A DNA stretch of 64,000 nt. Origin: Phocaeicola salanitronis DSM 18170 (lineage in GTDB: Bacteria > Bacteroidota > Bacteroidia > Bacteroidales > Bacteroidaceae). Shown piece after piece: positions 16,501 through 26,639 of the stretch. The stretch is from assembly GCF_000190575.1 (NCBI RefSeq), contig NC_015164.1, forward strand, positions 3,116,001 to 3,180,000, in the 5' to 3' direction. Position numbers and translations under genes: made by a program. The notes below the pieces were generated by a model. That model searched no databases. It had not been told where the DNA came from and saw only the letters and a list, made by a program, of their open reading frames with translations. Every line of letters begins with the position of its first letter. Within the stretch, counting starts at the first letter, position 1.

Positions 16501-17862
16501 ATCGAGCAGGTAAATGCCGTAGAATTATTGCGGAAGATATACGATGACTTTCTCGCGATGGCATCTGCCATGGAAATAGATTTCCGGTATGTGGTGAAAG
16601 AAAAAGAACTGAACGTGTTTACCGATGTGGATAAGTTGGAAAAGATTGTGATTAACTTGCTTTCGAACGCCTTTAAATATACGCCCAAAGGCAAAGGTAT
16701 TACGCTTTCGGCAGAGGGTCAGGACAATCGTTTTGTCATAAAGGTGAAAGACGAAGGGCAGGGAATAGACATCGGGAAAATCAGCAAACTGTTTGAACGC
16801 TTTGAAACGGCGGGAAGCAAACGTGCGTCTTTTTCTACCGGCATCGGGCTTTCATTGGTGCATGAACTGGTGGATTTGCTGCATGGGACGGTAGACGTCT
16901 CCGCCGAATTGGGGAAAGGAAGCGAATTTACCGTTTCTCTTCCGGCGGAAGATAAGGTTTACCGCAACGATAAAGGGGCGGAGTTTATATTGAATGACTG
17001 TGCTCTTCAGGCGAAAGAGCTTGCCGGAGAGGAAGAATGCGCGGAGGATGATGCTCAGGATAAAAGCGTGACGATATTGCTCGTTGAGGACAATGAGGAA
17101 TTGCGCAAGTTTACGGGACGTGTCTTGCGGCACGAATATCGGGTATTGGAAGCGGAAAACGGACGGGCCGGCTTGGATATGGCTTTGAAAGAAATCCCCG
17201 ACATTATCATCAGTGATGTGATGATGCCCGAAATGGATGGCATTGAATTGTTGGACATCATTAAGCACAACCCTTCTGTTTGTCACATACCGGTTGTTGT
17301 TTTATCGGCAAAAGCATCGTTGGAAGACCGGATTAAGGGGCTGGAGTATGGGGCGGACGGATACATTACGAAACCTTTCAGTTCCGCTTACCTGCTGGCA
17401 CGCATAAAGTCATTGATGCGGCAAAAGGAGAATCTGAAGAATTTCTTGTTGGCCGGAAAGAAGCTGTCTGACGGTTTGTCTCCTTCGCTTCCGAAAATCA
17501 CCCGTTTTGATGAGGAGTTTATCCGGGGAGTGCTTCAAAAGGTGGAAGAGAATTTGGAAAATCCGGAGTTTAAGATAGATGATTTGGCGGATTCCATGAA
17601 AATGGGACGCACGATGTTCTATCGGAAACTGAAGTCCATATTGGGATGCACGCCGATTGATTTGGTGAAAGACATGCGTGTCAAGCGTGCGGTCCAGCTC
17701 TTGGAGATGAGTGAGTATACGGTGTCGGAAGTGGCGTATATGTGCGGATTTTCTTCTCCCCAGTATTTTAGCCGTGTGTTTAAGTCGGCCAAAGGATGCA
17801 CCCCTACAGAGTATAAGGAAAAGATGGTTCAGGAGGAAAAGGCGGGCGGACACGATCGTTAA
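13549..17862 (+). CDS. Hybrid two-component system sensor-regulator (HTCS) of the pectin locus
   Basis: 1437 residues from the ATG at 13549, which gives a clear signal peptide (MKRLLIFLLFVCLTFVFVGA); a frame from 13516 would be longer without one. Domains: two Reg_prop beta-propellers (about 21-770), a Y_Y_Y domain (about 785-865), a membrane helix (about 873-895), HisKA with FTDISHELRTPLT (His923), HATPase (NLLSNAFKYT), receiver (VTILLVEDNEEL, phosphoacceptor Asp1223) and an AraC-type DNA-binding domain (about 1335-1430). HTCS proteins bind an oligosaccharide in the periplasm and activate their own polysaccharide locus. The neighbours (GH28, CE8, GH95, SusC/D) suggest a pectin fragment as the signal. 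Confidence 0.95.
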   Translation: MKRLLIFLLFVCLTFVFVGAQGLLSIKHYSSRDGLSQNMVQSVLQDADGFIWMATWNGLEKFDGYSFTNYKSYPTDKVRLKHNRLLCAAVGGKHTLLCQSYDHSLYVFDTQKECFEDIYVGNPEVKRCQNAVEMCSVGNGIVWVLSETNELWRIDCEHYAEKGGITYFDHFVRTGDVGYFEALSDDAGHEWVLTDKGYFVYGNPSIKGNVGIIQTVKAGGKLFFINEEKRLMTYSDTDQAMCDVELPERLGAVNWLLLLDGGHLGIISQRGFTVYGPEKGNTVSCFIDEAQEILHPITAFQDSKGDIWLQSGRKHVVHIDVASGRFSYIDYLHVKGKNVPCFMLEDEHGGIWAYPPDGVFSYYHPDKHVFEQGCVVNNAIKEVYNGVNKNYYIDNHKNVWLCQDSGIDCIMFSDWNFDYIHTLDRSVVRGLYIDRSERLWVADKGNVVQVYDKERAYCGNLSPDGKLVKDHSVKFGENVYAFFEDNKGNLWMGTRENGLFIGMPDGRGKYRFKHYKQGQNSGLNCNAVYQIAQDASGRMWIATYGGGLNLAEGDPDDLRFINVENLLRRNYPGKEYLRVRTVCPLSNGVILVGTTGGLISFSSRFDQPGQIRFYVNRCETIRENSLSDNDVMDILETSGKEVYIAMFSGGISKVLSSDLLSENVAFSHYNRKNGLPSDFVLSMTEDSSHRLWVVLENKICRFFPLGVGFEVYDYFNQNSNLVFTEAAPCIDSEGKMYVGCNEGALCLQLDQLKKSLYVPNLVFVEADIRSDKGISQTVMIANDTLLLDKDERNVTVSFAAIDFMRPSHIQYAYRIKDMGEGWTGLGENRSVSFANLPAGKLALEVKSTNGDGVWTDNVRVLYINVEPKFWETGWAVLLYVLLFFLLLAFAAGIVTYIWGLRKKIGFEQEMTNMKLRFFTDISHELRTPLTLIEAPIEEVLRHETLSPEGQANMRIARHNTERMLALINQILDFRKIQNNKMKLYIEQVNAVELLRKIYDDFLAMASAMEIDFRYVVKEKELNVFTDVDKLEKIVINLLSNAFKYTPKGKGITLSAEGQDNRFVIKVKDEGQGIDIGKISKLFERFETAGSKRASFSTGIGLSLVHELVDLLHGTVDVSAELGKGSEFTVSLPAEDKVYRNDKGAEFILNDCALQAKELAGEEECAEDDAQDKSVTILLVEDNEELRKFTGRVLRHEYRVLEAENGRAGLDMALKEIPDIIISDVMMPEMDGIELLDIIKHNPSVCHIPVVVLSAKASLEDRIKGLEYGADGYITKPFSSAYLLARIKSLMRQKENLKNFLLAGKKLSDGLSPSLPKITRFDEEFIRGVLQKVEENLENPEFKIDDLADSMKMGRTMFYRKLKSILGCTPIDLVKDMRVKRAVQLLEMSEYTVSEVAYMCGFSSPQYFSRVFKSAKGCTPTEYKEKMVQEEKAGGHDR

Positions 17863-17865
17863 TAA

Positions 17866-18094
17866 GGGTGTATCAAAATAAAAAACGGCTATCAAAAAGT
17901 AATGTCATTCTGAGTGCCCATTTCCTGCGGAAAATCCATTCGGTTATGACAATTGCAAATTCGTCATTGGTAGCAAAGCGAAGAAACAACGTTCGACGAA
18001 GTCAATCTCGTATACAACAGCTTATGTTTTCGAGATCCTTCACTGCGTTTAGGATGACAAAATGAAAGCTGATTTCTATTTTGATACACCCTTG
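17866..18094. repeat. Nested palindrome between HTCS and GH28
   Basis: Outer arms AGGGTGTATCAAAATA (17866) and TATTTTGATACACCCTT (18077-18094) enclose a GTCATTCTGAGTGCCCATTT...AGGATGAC element (17904-18059). It could act as a bidirectional terminator between the two convergent genes. Confidence 0.8.
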
Positions 18095-18122
18095 TTGGGT
18101 GATGAATATAGGCTGTTCGTTT

Positions 18123-19508
18123 TTAGCGGCTTTTTATCTCTTTTCCGTTGGCTGTGACATTTTCGAAATGAATGCCTTCCGCACCGGAAACGTAGTTAAT
18201 GGCGGGTCGGGCGATTCCGTTGAACGTGCAGTTCTTGATAAAGATATCCCGTGCCTGGATTTTGCCTTCGGTACCGTCAATATGCAAAAGATAATTGCTT
18301 TTTTGGCTGGTGATGTTTTCCAGATGTATGTTGTGGAAATAGGGAGGATAAGGTCCGTCTTCCACGTGCCAGTAGTTGAGTTCTATGCCTAATATGGATT
18401 CTTTGCATTCGCCGACGGTGATGTCGCGCACAAAAATGTTTTTCACCTCTCCGCCACGTTCGGAGTTCGACTTGATGCGGATAATCCGGTCGAGTTCGGG
18501 ACTGTCCATGCGGCAGTTCTCCACCCATACATTTTGGCATCCTCCGGTAATTTCGCTTCCTATGGCTACACCGGCGTGTCCGTCTTTCATCAGGCAATTC
18601 CGTACGATGATGTTTTCGCTGGGGATGTTCCAGTAGCGTCCGTCTTCATCCCGTCCGGATTTGATGGCGATGCAATCGTCGCCTGTATCGAAGGAGCAGC
18701 TGTCTATCAATACGTTTTTGCACGATTCCGGATCGCATCCGTCGTTGTTTCTTCCGTGGCTTTGCAGGATGACTTTTCTCACCGTAATGTTTTCCGATAG
18801 CAAGGGATGGATGAGCCAGAACGGAGAACGGTGCAGGGTGAAGCCTTCCAGCAGGATATTCTTGCATTTGTACAAGTTGATGAACTGGGGGCGGATTCCT
18901 TTTTCGCCGGCAAAGACGCGCCGGCTGGCAGGTATGGAGTCTTTCATCATTTGATAAAGCAAGGTTTTTTCGTTGATTTCCTTTCCGTTTTCATCGATGC
19001 TCTTCAGCCTTGCCGGAGAGAACCAGTTGCTTGTATCCGCTTGTCCGTCTAAAATCCCTTTTCCGGTCAGGGCAATGTTGGTTTCGCCGTATGCATAAAT
19101 CAACGGGGAGACATTATGGCAGTCGATGCCTTCGATGCGGGTGAGTACCGTCGGAAACAAGGCAGGGTCGGTGACGAATTGCAGGACCGTGCTGTCTGAT
19201 AAGTGTAGGTTCACATTCGACTTTAACCGGATAGGTGCCGTGCGGTATGTTCCGTTGGGGATGAGGACGGTGCCTCCTCCTTGCGCGGAGCATGTGTCAA
19301 TGGCGCGGGATATGGCTTCTGTATAAAGTGAGTCTGTACCGTTGTAATATTCGGTAATGATAAATGTTTTGTCGGGGAAGGTGGGAATCGTAAGCTGGCT
19401 GAGCGCTTCGTTCATCTCTTCCCAAGGATTGGCTTCTTTGGATTGGCACGATGCCAATAAAGAGGCGGCTAATAGTAAAGTGGCTGGGAAAATACTCCTT
19501 GTTTTCAT
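18123..19508 (-). CDS. GH28 polygalacturonase-family lipoprotein
   Basis: 461 residues. Signal peptide with lipobox LLAASLLASC (Cys21), so probably membrane-anchored. It has the right-handed beta-helix of GH28, with catalytic motifs NNDGCDPE (254-261), DTGDDCIAIKSG (Asp277 and Asp278), GHAGVAIGSE (His311) and RIKSN. It hydrolyses galacturonic-acid linkages in homogalacturonan or rhamnogalacturonan; which of these cannot be read from the motifs. It is the second gene of a two-gene operon behind the CE8 esterase (10-base gap), convergent with the HTCS gene. All catalytic residues are present. Confidence 0.93.
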   Translation of the reverse strand: MKTRSIFPATLLLAASLLASCQSKEANPWEEMNEALSQLTIPTFPDKTFIITEYYNGTDSLYTEAISRAIDTCSAQGGGTVLIPNGTYRTAPIRLKSNVNLHLSDSTVLQFVTDPALFPTVLTRIEGIDCHNVSPLIYAYGETNIALTGKGILDGQADTSNWFSPARLKSIDENGKEINEKTLLYQMMKDSIPASRRVFAGEKGIRPQFINLYKCKNILLEGFTLHRSPFWLIHPLLSENITVRKVILQSHGRNNDGCDPESCKNVLIDSCSFDTGDDCIAIKSGRDEDGRYWNIPSENIIVRNCLMKDGHAGVAIGSEITGGCQNVWVENCRMDSPELDRIIRIKSNSERGGEVKNIFVRDITVGECKESILGIELNYWHVEDGPYPPYFHNIHLENITSQKSNYLLHIDGTEGKIQARDIFIKNCTFNGIARPAINYVSGAEGIHFENVTANGKEIKSR

Positions 19509-19518
19509 CGTTCTCGTT

Positions 19519-20622
19519 TTATTTAGAGGGTTCTGTCATGTATGCGCGCGGATTCCAGCCGTCATCAGCCATGATGATGTTTTCATACGTATAGCGTTTG
19601 GCATCTTCGGCACTGACGGTTGCCGGGCAAGAGCCTTTGGCGGGATTATCGCCACGTCCTTCGTATTCTGTCTTGCGATGGCTTAAGTCAAGTATGTTCC
19701 CTTCCGCGTCACGGCTATCATATTCGGCAAACAGTGCCGGAATGGCTCCCATGTTGGTCCAGCCTTCTTCGGCGATGGGGATGCGCATCGTGGTGTGAAG
19801 GTAGACGGCACGCGGAGAGTTATGCCAGGGGCGCCCTAACTTGACATTGCCTTTGGCGGCTTCGGCGTTTCCGTCTACAATGCAGTTTAAGAAGACATAT
19901 CCGAAACGGGGGGAAGTATGGCAGGGAGCTACAATGACCGAAGCGTCGCGGACGTTGTACAACGTGCAGTTTTCCAATAATGCGTCACCTCCGCCATAGA
20001 AGTAGTCTACGGCTCCTTCGATGTAACAATCTTTTACGTACAGACGGTGCTCGTCTTGGGTGGATGTCATCCACGTATCTTGGAAGGAGCGGAAGTTGCA
20101 ATTGTAAAAAGCGGCGCAATCGCCTTGTATTTTCATTGCCAGTGCTTGCGGTCCGTTGTGCGCTTCTGTGCCATAATCATTAATGTAGGAAATGTTTTCG
20201 GAATAGAAATGGTCGCCTTTGACCAAAACGACAGAGCCTTCATGCTGATAAGTCTTGGCATCCGGATTGTGCACCGAACATGCCCAATAACCAGCCGGGT
20301 CATCTTCCGGCTTTTCCGGTTTCCCTCCGACGTTAAGCCGCATGTGGATGACGGTGCTGTCTTTGTCTTGTCCGATGAGATGAATGTATGGCTTGGATTG
20401 AGGCACGATGACTTGTTCTTCATACGAGCCGTTTTTCACGAAGATGCGCCAGGGTTGTAGGCAGCTGTCCGGAGCTGCATCGATGGCGGCTTGTACATTT
20501 GTATAGTCTCCGCTTCCGTCTTGGGCGACTATGGCTTGGTATGCGTCAACTTCTTTTTGCTGCGCGCAGGCGGTGAGCAATGCACCACATAGTAAAACGC
20601 TGGTCAATAGATTGTGTTTCAT
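19519..20622 (-). CDS. CE8 pectin methylesterase, lipoprotein
   Basis: 367 residues with a lipobox (LLCGALLTAC). Pectinesterase beta-helix motifs: GPQALAMKIQGDCAAFYNC (Gln159), FRSFQDTW (Gln181 and catalytic Asp182), YIEGAVDYFYGGG (Asp206) and LGRPWH. It removes methyl esters from galacturonan so that GH28 can act, which fits the operon with the GH28 gene downstream. A -7-like box TAAGTTTG lies at 20659-20666 on the minus strand, 36 bases before the start codon. The region between it and the divergent GH95 gene probably carries HTCS-controlled sites. Confidence 0.93.
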   Translation of the reverse strand: MKHNLLTSVLLCGALLTACAQQKEVDAYQAIVAQDGSGDYTNVQAAIDAAPDSCLQPWRIFVKNGSYEEQVIVPQSKPYIHLIGQDKDSTVIHMRLNVGGKPEKPEDDPAGYWACSVHNPDAKTYQHEGSVVLVKGDHFYSENISYINDYGTEAHNGPQALAMKIQGDCAAFYNCNFRSFQDTWMTSTQDEHRLYVKDCYIEGAVDYFYGGGDALLENCTLYNVRDASVIVAPCHTSPRFGYVFLNCIVDGNAEAAKGNVKLGRPWHNSPRAVYLHTTMRIPIAEEGWTNMGAIPALFAEYDSRDAEGNILDLSHRKTEYEGRGDNPAKGSCPATVSAEDAKRYTYENIIMADDGWNPRAYMTEPSK

Positions 20623-20839
20623 AAGGCAATTAATTTAATTTGAATGATTTCTTTTGTGCAAACTTACGGCAGGGAATCGAAAGAGAGGTGTATTTTTTAG
20701 TGGTTCAAGTGTATTATTTGACGAATGGAGGGGAGAGTGGGCTTTTAGGGGAGGCGATAGCATGGAATATCCGGCTGTATATGGCGAATATGTATACGTT
20801 ATTGCCGAAATAATGCAAGCCTGATTGGCAGGATGGTGG

Positions 20840-20847
20840 TAATTTTG
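20840..20847 (+). promoter_or_regulatory. -7-like box upstream of the GH95-SusCD operon
   Basis: TAATTTTG lies 33 bases before the GH95 start codon. No -33 box is evident, as expected for an activator-dependent promoter. The 257-base gap to the CE8 gene holds nothing else that I recognise. Confidence 0.45.
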
Positions 20848-20880
20848 AGCACTTGAATTAATTAAACACATTTGATATAC

Positions 20881-23361
20881 ATGAAAACATTAAACGTATT
20901 ATTGGGATGCGCCTGTGCATGGGTTTGCAATGTGACAGGATTGTGTGCGCAAGAGTCATATAAAATATGGTATGACAAACCGGCAGCTTATTGGGAAGAA
21001 GCGCTTCCGGTCGGTAACGGCCGTATTGCCGCAATGGTTTTCGGCAATGCGCGAATGGAACGTCTTCAGTTGAACGAGGAAACTGTATCCGCAGGTTCTC
21101 CTTATCAGAACTACAATCCCGAGGCAAAAGCCGCTTTGCCCGAAATCCGGAGACTGATATTTGAAGGGAAAAACGAAGAAGCGCAGTTGTTGGCAGGCAA
21201 GGCTATCATTTCGCAGGTAGGGAATGAGATGCCGTATCAAACGGTAGGAAACTTGAATATCCGTTATAAGAATCATGAAAATGTAAGCGATTATTACCGT
21301 GATTTGGATATAAGCCGTGCGGTTGCCACTACCCGGTATCGGGTCGGAAGCACGGAATATACAGAAGAAACATTCGCTTCCTTTACCGACCAGCTAATCG
21401 TGAAACACATCAAGGCATCGAAAGCGGGAGCCATTGATTGTGACGTGTTTTTCGATACGCCGATGAAGCGTCCCCAACGTTCTGCAATCGGGAAGAAGGG
21501 GTTGCGTTTGGAAGGCATGGCCGACGGGACAAAGTTCTTTCCGGGAAAAGTGCATTATTGTGCGGATTTGCAAGTGAAGCTGAAAGGAGGGAAGGCGGAA
21601 ACTTCCAACGATACGTTATTGAGTGTGAAAGGGGCTACCGAGTTGACTTTGTATATCTCGATGGCTACCAATTTTGTGAATTATAAAGACGTTTCGGCTG
21701 ATCCATACGTCAGGAACCGTGTTTATCTGAAAAATGCAGGCAAGGAGTATGAGAAAGCCAAATCGGCTCATATTGCCGCTTATCGGGAACAGTTTGACCG
21801 GGTGACGTTGGATATGGGCACTACCCCGCAAGCCGATAAGCCGATGGATGTGCGCATCAAGGAGTTTGCTTCTTCATACGATCCGCATTTGATTGCGTTG
21901 TATTTCCAGTATGGGCGCTATCTGCTGATATCCAGTTCGCAACCCGGTTGCCAGCCTGCTAACTTGCAAGGGAAATGGAATGCGAAAACCAAACCGGCAT
22001 GGAATTGCAATTATACCACCAATATCAATACGGAGATGAATTATTGGCCCGCCGAGGTTACGAACTTGCCGGAATTGCATGAACCGTTGATTCGGATGAT
22101 ACGTGAACTGAGTGAAAACGGAAAAGAAGCGGCAAGCAAAATGTATGGTTGCCGTGGATGGGTGCTTCATCATAATACTGATTTGTGGCGTATGACCGGT
22201 GCCGTAGATTATGCGTATTGTGGCACGTGGCCTGTTTGTAATGCCTGGTTGTGCCAGCACCTGTGGGACCGTTATCTGTATTCGGGTGACAAACAATACT
22301 TGAAAGAAGTATATCCGATTATGAAAAGCGCGTCTCAGTTCTTTGTCGATTTCTTGGTGCGTGATCCCAATACAGGCTATTTGGTTGTAACTCCTTCCAA
22401 TTCTCCGGAAAACGCTCCCCGCTGGATTAAGAAAAAAGCGAACTTGTTTGCCGGAATCACGATGGACAATCAGCTGGTTTTCGACTTGTTCTCGAATACA
22501 TGCCGTGCGGCTTCTGTGTTGAATGAAGATACGTTGTTTTGTGACACTTTGCGTTCGATGCGCCGCCAGTTGCCCCCGATGCAGGTCGGACAATACGGCC
22601 AGTTGCAAGAATGGTTCGAGGATTGGGACCGGCCGGACGACCACCATCGACACATTTCGCATTTATGGGGACTGTTTCCGGGATATCAAATATCGCCTTA
22701 TCGTTCTCCGGTATTGTTTGAGGCGGCACGCAATACGTTAATTCAGCGCGGCGATCCGTCCACCGGTTGGTCAATGGGTTGGAAAGTCTGCTTTTGGGCA
22801 CGTATGCTTGACGGAGACCATGCTTATAAGTTGATAAAGAACCAGCTTACTTACGTTAGTCCTGAAAGTCAGAAAGGGCAAGGAGGAGGCACCTATCCTA
22901 ATTTGTTCGACGCACATCCGCCTTTCCAGATAGACGGTAATTTCGGATGTACGGCAGGCATAGCCGAAATGCTGGTGCAAAGCCATGACGGAGCGGTGCA
23001 ATTGCTTCCCGCTTTGCCTTCGGAATGGAAAAGCGGAACGATAAAAGGATTACGTGTGCGTGGCGGCTTTTTGTTGGAAGAGTTGTCATGGGAGAATGGA
23101 AAACTGAAGAAAGCGGTTATCCGTTCCGTTATCGGAGGTAACTTGCGTTTACGTTCCTATTCGAAACTGGTTGCGTCAGGCAGGTCATTAAGCCCGGTAA
23201 AAGAAGGGACTCCGAACCCGAATCCCTTGTTCTGCGTGCAGCAGGTTTCCCGTCCGATGATAAGCGAGAAAGCTCCGCTGAAAGGCATAGAGCTTCGGGA
23301 TACCTATTTGTATGATGTGGAGACAAAAGCGGGAGAGACGATAGTTGTTACTATATATTAA
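20881..23361 (+). CDS. GH95 alpha-L-fucosidase / alpha-L-galactosidase
   Basis: 826 residues from the ATG at 20881 (a TTG nine bases earlier is in frame but would spoil the signal peptide). The signal peptide ends near GLCAQE. Residues 25-270 are the N-terminal beta-sandwich ([20 protein letters not shown]). The barrel holds [16 protein letters not shown] (Asn381/Asn383), [10 protein letters not shown] (Glu near 576) and [16 protein letters not shown] (Asp near 685), which correspond by analogy to the catalytic Asn, Glu and Asp of the Bifidobacterium enzyme. It removes terminal alpha-L-fucose or alpha-L-galactose, sugars of pectin side chains. First gene of the GH95-SusC-SusD-DUF5123 operon. 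Confidence 0.92.
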   Translation: MKTLNVLLGCACAWVCNVTGLCAQESYKIWYDKPAAYWEEALPVGNGRIAAMVFGNARMERLQLNEETVSAGSPYQNYNPEAKAALPEIRRLIFEGKNEEAQLLAGKAIISQVGNEMPYQTVGNLNIRYKNHENVSDYYRDLDISRAVATTRYRVGSTEYTEETFASFTDQLIVKHIKASKAGAIDCDVFFDTPMKRPQRSAIGKKGLRLEGMADGTKFFPGKVHYCADLQVKLKGGKAETSNDTLLSVKGATELTLYISMATNFVNYKDVSADPYVRNRVYLKNAGKEYEKAKSAHIAAYREQFDRVTLDMGTTPQADKPMDVRIKEFASSYDPHLIALYFQYGRYLLISSSQPGCQPANLQGKWNAKTKPAWNCNYTTNINTEMNYWPAEVTNLPELHEPLIRMIRELSENGKEAASKMYGCRGWVLHHNTDLWRMTGAVDYAYCGTWPVCNAWLCQHLWDRYLYSGDKQYLKEVYPIMKSASQFFVDFLVRDPNTGYLVVTPSNSPENAPRWIKKKANLFAGITMDNQLVFDLFSNTCRAASVLNEDTLFCDTLRSMRRQLPPMQVGQYGQLQEWFEDWDRPDDHHRHISHLWGLFPGYQISPYRSPVLFEAARNTLIQRGDPSTGWSMGWKVCFWARMLDGDHAYKLIKNQLTYVSPESQKGQGGGTYPNLFDAHPPFQIDGNFGCTAGIAEMLVQSHDGAVQLLPALPSEWKSGTIKGLRVRGGFLLEELSWENGKLKKAVIRSVIGGNLRLRSYSKLVASGRSLSPVKEGTPNPNPLFCVQQVSRPMISEKAPLKGIELRDTYLYDVETKAGETIVVTIY

Positions 23362-23388
23362 CTGAATGTTTAACTAAAATTCATTTAC

Positions 23389-26300
23389 ATGAAAAAGAAA
23401 AACATGAGTGGCAGATTGCTTCTTTTTTGGGTATTATGTTGCATGATACCGATAGGAGTATTTGCACAAGGCATTACGGTGAAGGGTATCGTAGTGGATT
23501 CGAGTGGAGAACCGATAATCGGTGCTACCGTTTCGGAAAAGAGCAGTAAAACGAATGCGATTATTACTGATTTAGATGGAAGTTTTTCTTTATCTCTTTC
23601 TAAAGCAGGAAAAATTGTTGTTTCTTTTGTTGGAATGCAAACAAAAGAAGTGGATGCAGTGGAGGGACGCACAATGAGAATCATGTTGGAAGATGATTCA
23701 CAAGTGCTGGATGAAGTGGAAGTGGTAGCTGTAGGTTATGGAAACGCGCGTCGACGGGACTTGACAGGCGCGATTTCATCGGTAGGAGAAGGTACCTTGA
23801 AGAATATTCCGGTCACTTCGGCTTCGAGTGCGATTACCGGTCGATTGGCGGGTGTAAGCGTTGTTACCACACAAGGCTCGCCGGATGCATCGGTAAGTAT
23901 CCGTGTACGTGGGGGAGGCTCTATTACGCAGAGCAATGACCCGCTATTTATCGTTGATGGGTTCGAGGTTAGCAATATTGATGATATACCTCCTACTGAT
24001 ATTGAGAGTATTGACGTGTTGAAGGATGCTTCTTCTACCGCAATTTATGGTGCAAAAGGTGCTAATGGTGTCATTTTAGTTACGACAAAGAGCGGACGTT
24101 CGGGAAAGACAGAAGTTTCATTTAATGCATCGGTCGGATTCAATCGCTTCTATAATGAAACGGAAGTGCTGTCTCCTTATGAATATGTATATTTGCAACG
24201 CGAGCTTGACTCTTCGGAAAATGCGGGCTTTTTCAACCGTTTCGGACGTTGGGAAGACATTGATATCTATAAAGCGAAGCAAGGCACTGACTGGCAAGAC
24301 ATGTTGTTTGGCGATACAGGCATTAAGCAGAACTACAACCTGAACATTAACGGAGGCAGTGAAAGTTTGATTTATAGCATCAGCTATACACATGATGATG
24401 AAAGTTATATCATGCAGACTTCCAATTTCAAGCGCGACAACTTGAATGTGAAATTGTCGAAGAAATTGTTTAATGATAAAGTGCGTTTGGATTTTAATGC
24501 CAAGATGACACACCGGGTAATAGATGGTCCGAGTGTGTCAAGCGGCAATAAGTTGCGTGATGCCGTAAAATATCCTCCTGTAAAGACGTTGACCGAATTG
24601 TCGGATGAAGACTTGGCGGGTGATGATGCGTTGGAATTGGAGAATATCAATACCTTGAATGACCCGTGGTTTAATATTACCAATGAGTATAAGAAACAGA
24701 CGAAGTTTAATAATAGTTATAATGTAGCTTTGACATGGGATATTATTAAAGGTTTGTCATGGCGGGCAGAAGGTACGTACGGATATACTTACGACCGTAC
24801 GGACAACATTTGGCTGGCTAATACAAGTACGGCAAACGGACGTGCCGGACAACCGGTGGCACAACGCCAGTATTGGAACGGTAATAATTGGACGTTGCGT
24901 ACGACGTTGAATTATGATGTTAAGTTGGCGGATATACATCGTCTGGACCTAATGGCAGGTATCGAAGCCAAACATTCAGAGCGTGACGAAATGGAAATCA
25001 ATTCTGACTATTTTCCGGGAGATTATACCGTAGAAAATATTCTTTCTATGTGGAATAACGGTACGGCGGAGCCTACTTACACTACGATAGAAGAACCCAG
25101 CCGGAGCCTTTCCTATTTCGGGCGTTTGAATTATGTGTTGAAGGATAGATACTACCTGACTTTTACATTGCGTGCTGATGGTACGAATGTATTTGCGCCC
25201 GGCAATAAGTGGGGTATTTTCCCTGCAGGTTCGGCCGCTTGGCGTATCAGTGACGAAAAGTTTATGGAACCGACAAAAAAGTGGTTGAGTAACCTGAAAT
25301 TGCGTGCCAGCTACGGTAAGTCGGGTAATGCGCGTGTAGGCTCTTATTGGCGACAGACTTATAGCCCGGTGACCAATATCAAAAATCTGTATTATCAGAA
25401 TGGCATAGGGCAGAGCGGCTTGCAGCCTGCTACCCGTTTGCGTAACGAAAACTTGACATGGGAATCTAAGTATTCTACTAATGTCGGTTTGGATATGGGT
25501 TTTTGGAATAACCGTGTCAACTTAACGTTTGATTTCTATAACGATGTGACGAAAGATTTGATTATGGAGGTGCAGCTCCCTTCAAATTCGGGGTATCGCA
25601 CACAATATCAGAATCTGGGACAGACTACCAATAGAGGGGTGGAGTTGACGTTGAATGCGAATTTGATTAACAAGAAGGATTTCTTCCTTGACTTTAATTT
25701 CAACATTTCGTTCAATAAGAATACGGTGGATGCCCTTTATGGTTCTGGAGGCGATACGGAAATGATTATTAATGGCGGTGCTGTGGAAGTCGGAAGTGAT
25801 AACTATCGTATTTTTGTCGGCGAAGAGGTCGGATTGATGTATGGCTATGTATGCGACGGCATGTATTCATTTGATGATTTCACTTTTGATGATGCTTCTA
25901 AGAAGTGGGTGTTGAAAGAAGGCGTTCCTAACGTGACGGAAGAAGTATTGACTAACAGTGGGGATAATTTCGGTCCCGGACATATTAAACTGAAAGATTT
26001 GAACGGTGACGGTAAGATAGATCCGGATAACGACCGGCAGATTATTGGTCATGCGTTGCCTAAGCATACGGGCGGTTTCGGCCTGACGGCAGGCTGGAAA
26101 GGATTCGACTTAACCGCTCTGTTTAACTGGTCATACGGTAATGATGTGTTCAATGCCAGCAAGATTGACTATACATCTTATCAGGGCTCGAAACGTTACC
26201 AAAACATGAGTACGGAAATGAGCCTTGCCAATCGTTTCACAACAATTGACCCGGAAACCGGCCAGAACATTTATTCCGGTGAATTTGCCGATCCGGAACG

Positions 26301-26625
26301 TTTGCAAGCGTTGAATGCGAATGCAACGATGTGGCACCCATTGATGAATAATTCGGTGATGACAGACTGGGCGGTAGAAGACGGTTCGTTTTTGCGGTTG
26401 GGTACGTTGACGTTAGGATACACGTTCCCCAAGCAATGGACTAAGAAGTTTGGGGCGAAAAACTTGCGCCTTTACGTGACCGGGAACAACTTGTTTTGCA
26501 TTACAGGATATAGCGGGCAAGACCCTGAAGTAAACACCAGTTCTAATAATATGGTCTTGGGATACGATTTGTCGGCTTATCCGAAATCACGTTCTTATAT
26601 TGTTGGTTTAAATGTTACATTTTGA
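23389..26625 (+). CDS. SusC/RagA-family TonB-dependent transporter
   Basis: 1078 residues. Signal peptide (LLFWVLCCMIPIGVFAQ), carboxypeptidase-regulatory-like domain (ITVKGIVVDSSGEPIIGATV), TonB-box region (DEVEVVAVGYG), plug domain (SVSIRVRGGGSI, PLFIVDGFEV, VLKDASSTAIYGAKGANGVI) and a 22-stranded barrel ending in YIVGLNVTF. It imports oligosaccharides, here probably pectin fragments, across the outer membrane with energy from TonB-ExbBD. It overlaps the frame of the SusD gene by its stop only; translation of SusD begins 15 bases after this stop. Confidence 0.96.
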   Translation: MKKKNMSGRLLLFWVLCCMIPIGVFAQGITVKGIVVDSSGEPIIGATVSEKSSKTNAIITDLDGSFSLSLSKAGKIVVSFVGMQTKEVDAVEGRTMRIMLEDDSQVLDEVEVVAVGYGNARRRDLTGAISSVGEGTLKNIPVTSASSAITGRLAGVSVVTTQGSPDASVSIRVRGGGSITQSNDPLFIVDGFEVSNIDDIPPTDIESIDVLKDASSTAIYGAKGANGVILVTTKSGRSGKTEVSFNASVGFNRFYNETEVLSPYEYVYLQRELDSSENAGFFNRFGRWEDIDIYKAKQGTDWQDMLFGDTGIKQNYNLNINGGSESLIYSISYTHDDESYIMQTSNFKRDNLNVKLSKKLFNDKVRLDFNAKMTHRVIDGPSVSSGNKLRDAVKYPPVKTLTELSDEDLAGDDALELENINTLNDPWFNITNEYKKQTKFNNSYNVALTWDIIKGLSWRAEGTYGYTYDRTDNIWLANTSTANGRAGQPVAQRQYWNGNNWTLRTTLNYDVKLADIHRLDLMAGIEAKHSERDEMEINSDYFPGDYTVENILSMWNNGTAEPTYTTIEEPSRSLSYFGRLNYVLKDRYYLTFTLRADGTNVFAPGNKWGIFPAGSAAWRISDEKFMEPTKKWLSNLKLRASYGKSGNARVGSYWRQTYSPVTNIKNLYYQNGIGQSGLQPATRLRNENLTWESKYSTNVGLDMGFWNNRVNLTFDFYNDVTKDLIMEVQLPSNSGYRTQYQNLGQTTNRGVELTLNANLINKKDFFLDFNFNISFNKNTVDALYGSGGDTEMIINGGAVEVGSDNYRIFVGEEVGLMYGYVCDGMYSFDDFTFDDASKKWVLKEGVPNVTEEVLTNSGDNFGPGHIKLKDLNGDGKIDPDNDRQIIGHALPKHTGGFGLTAGWKGFDLTALFNWSYGNDVFNASKIDYTSYQGSKRYQNMSTEMSLANRFTTIDPETGQNIYSGEFADPERLQALNANATMWHPLMNNSVMTDWAVEDGSFLRLGTLTLGYTFPKQWTKKFGAKNLRLYVTGNNLFCITGYSGQDPEVNTSSNNMVLGYDLSAYPKSRSYIVGLNVTF

Positions 26626-26639
26626 ATAATAGAACACGT

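Noticed and set aside
20872..20880. TTG start for the GH95 gene
   Set aside because: The ATG nine bases later gives a cleaner signal peptide.
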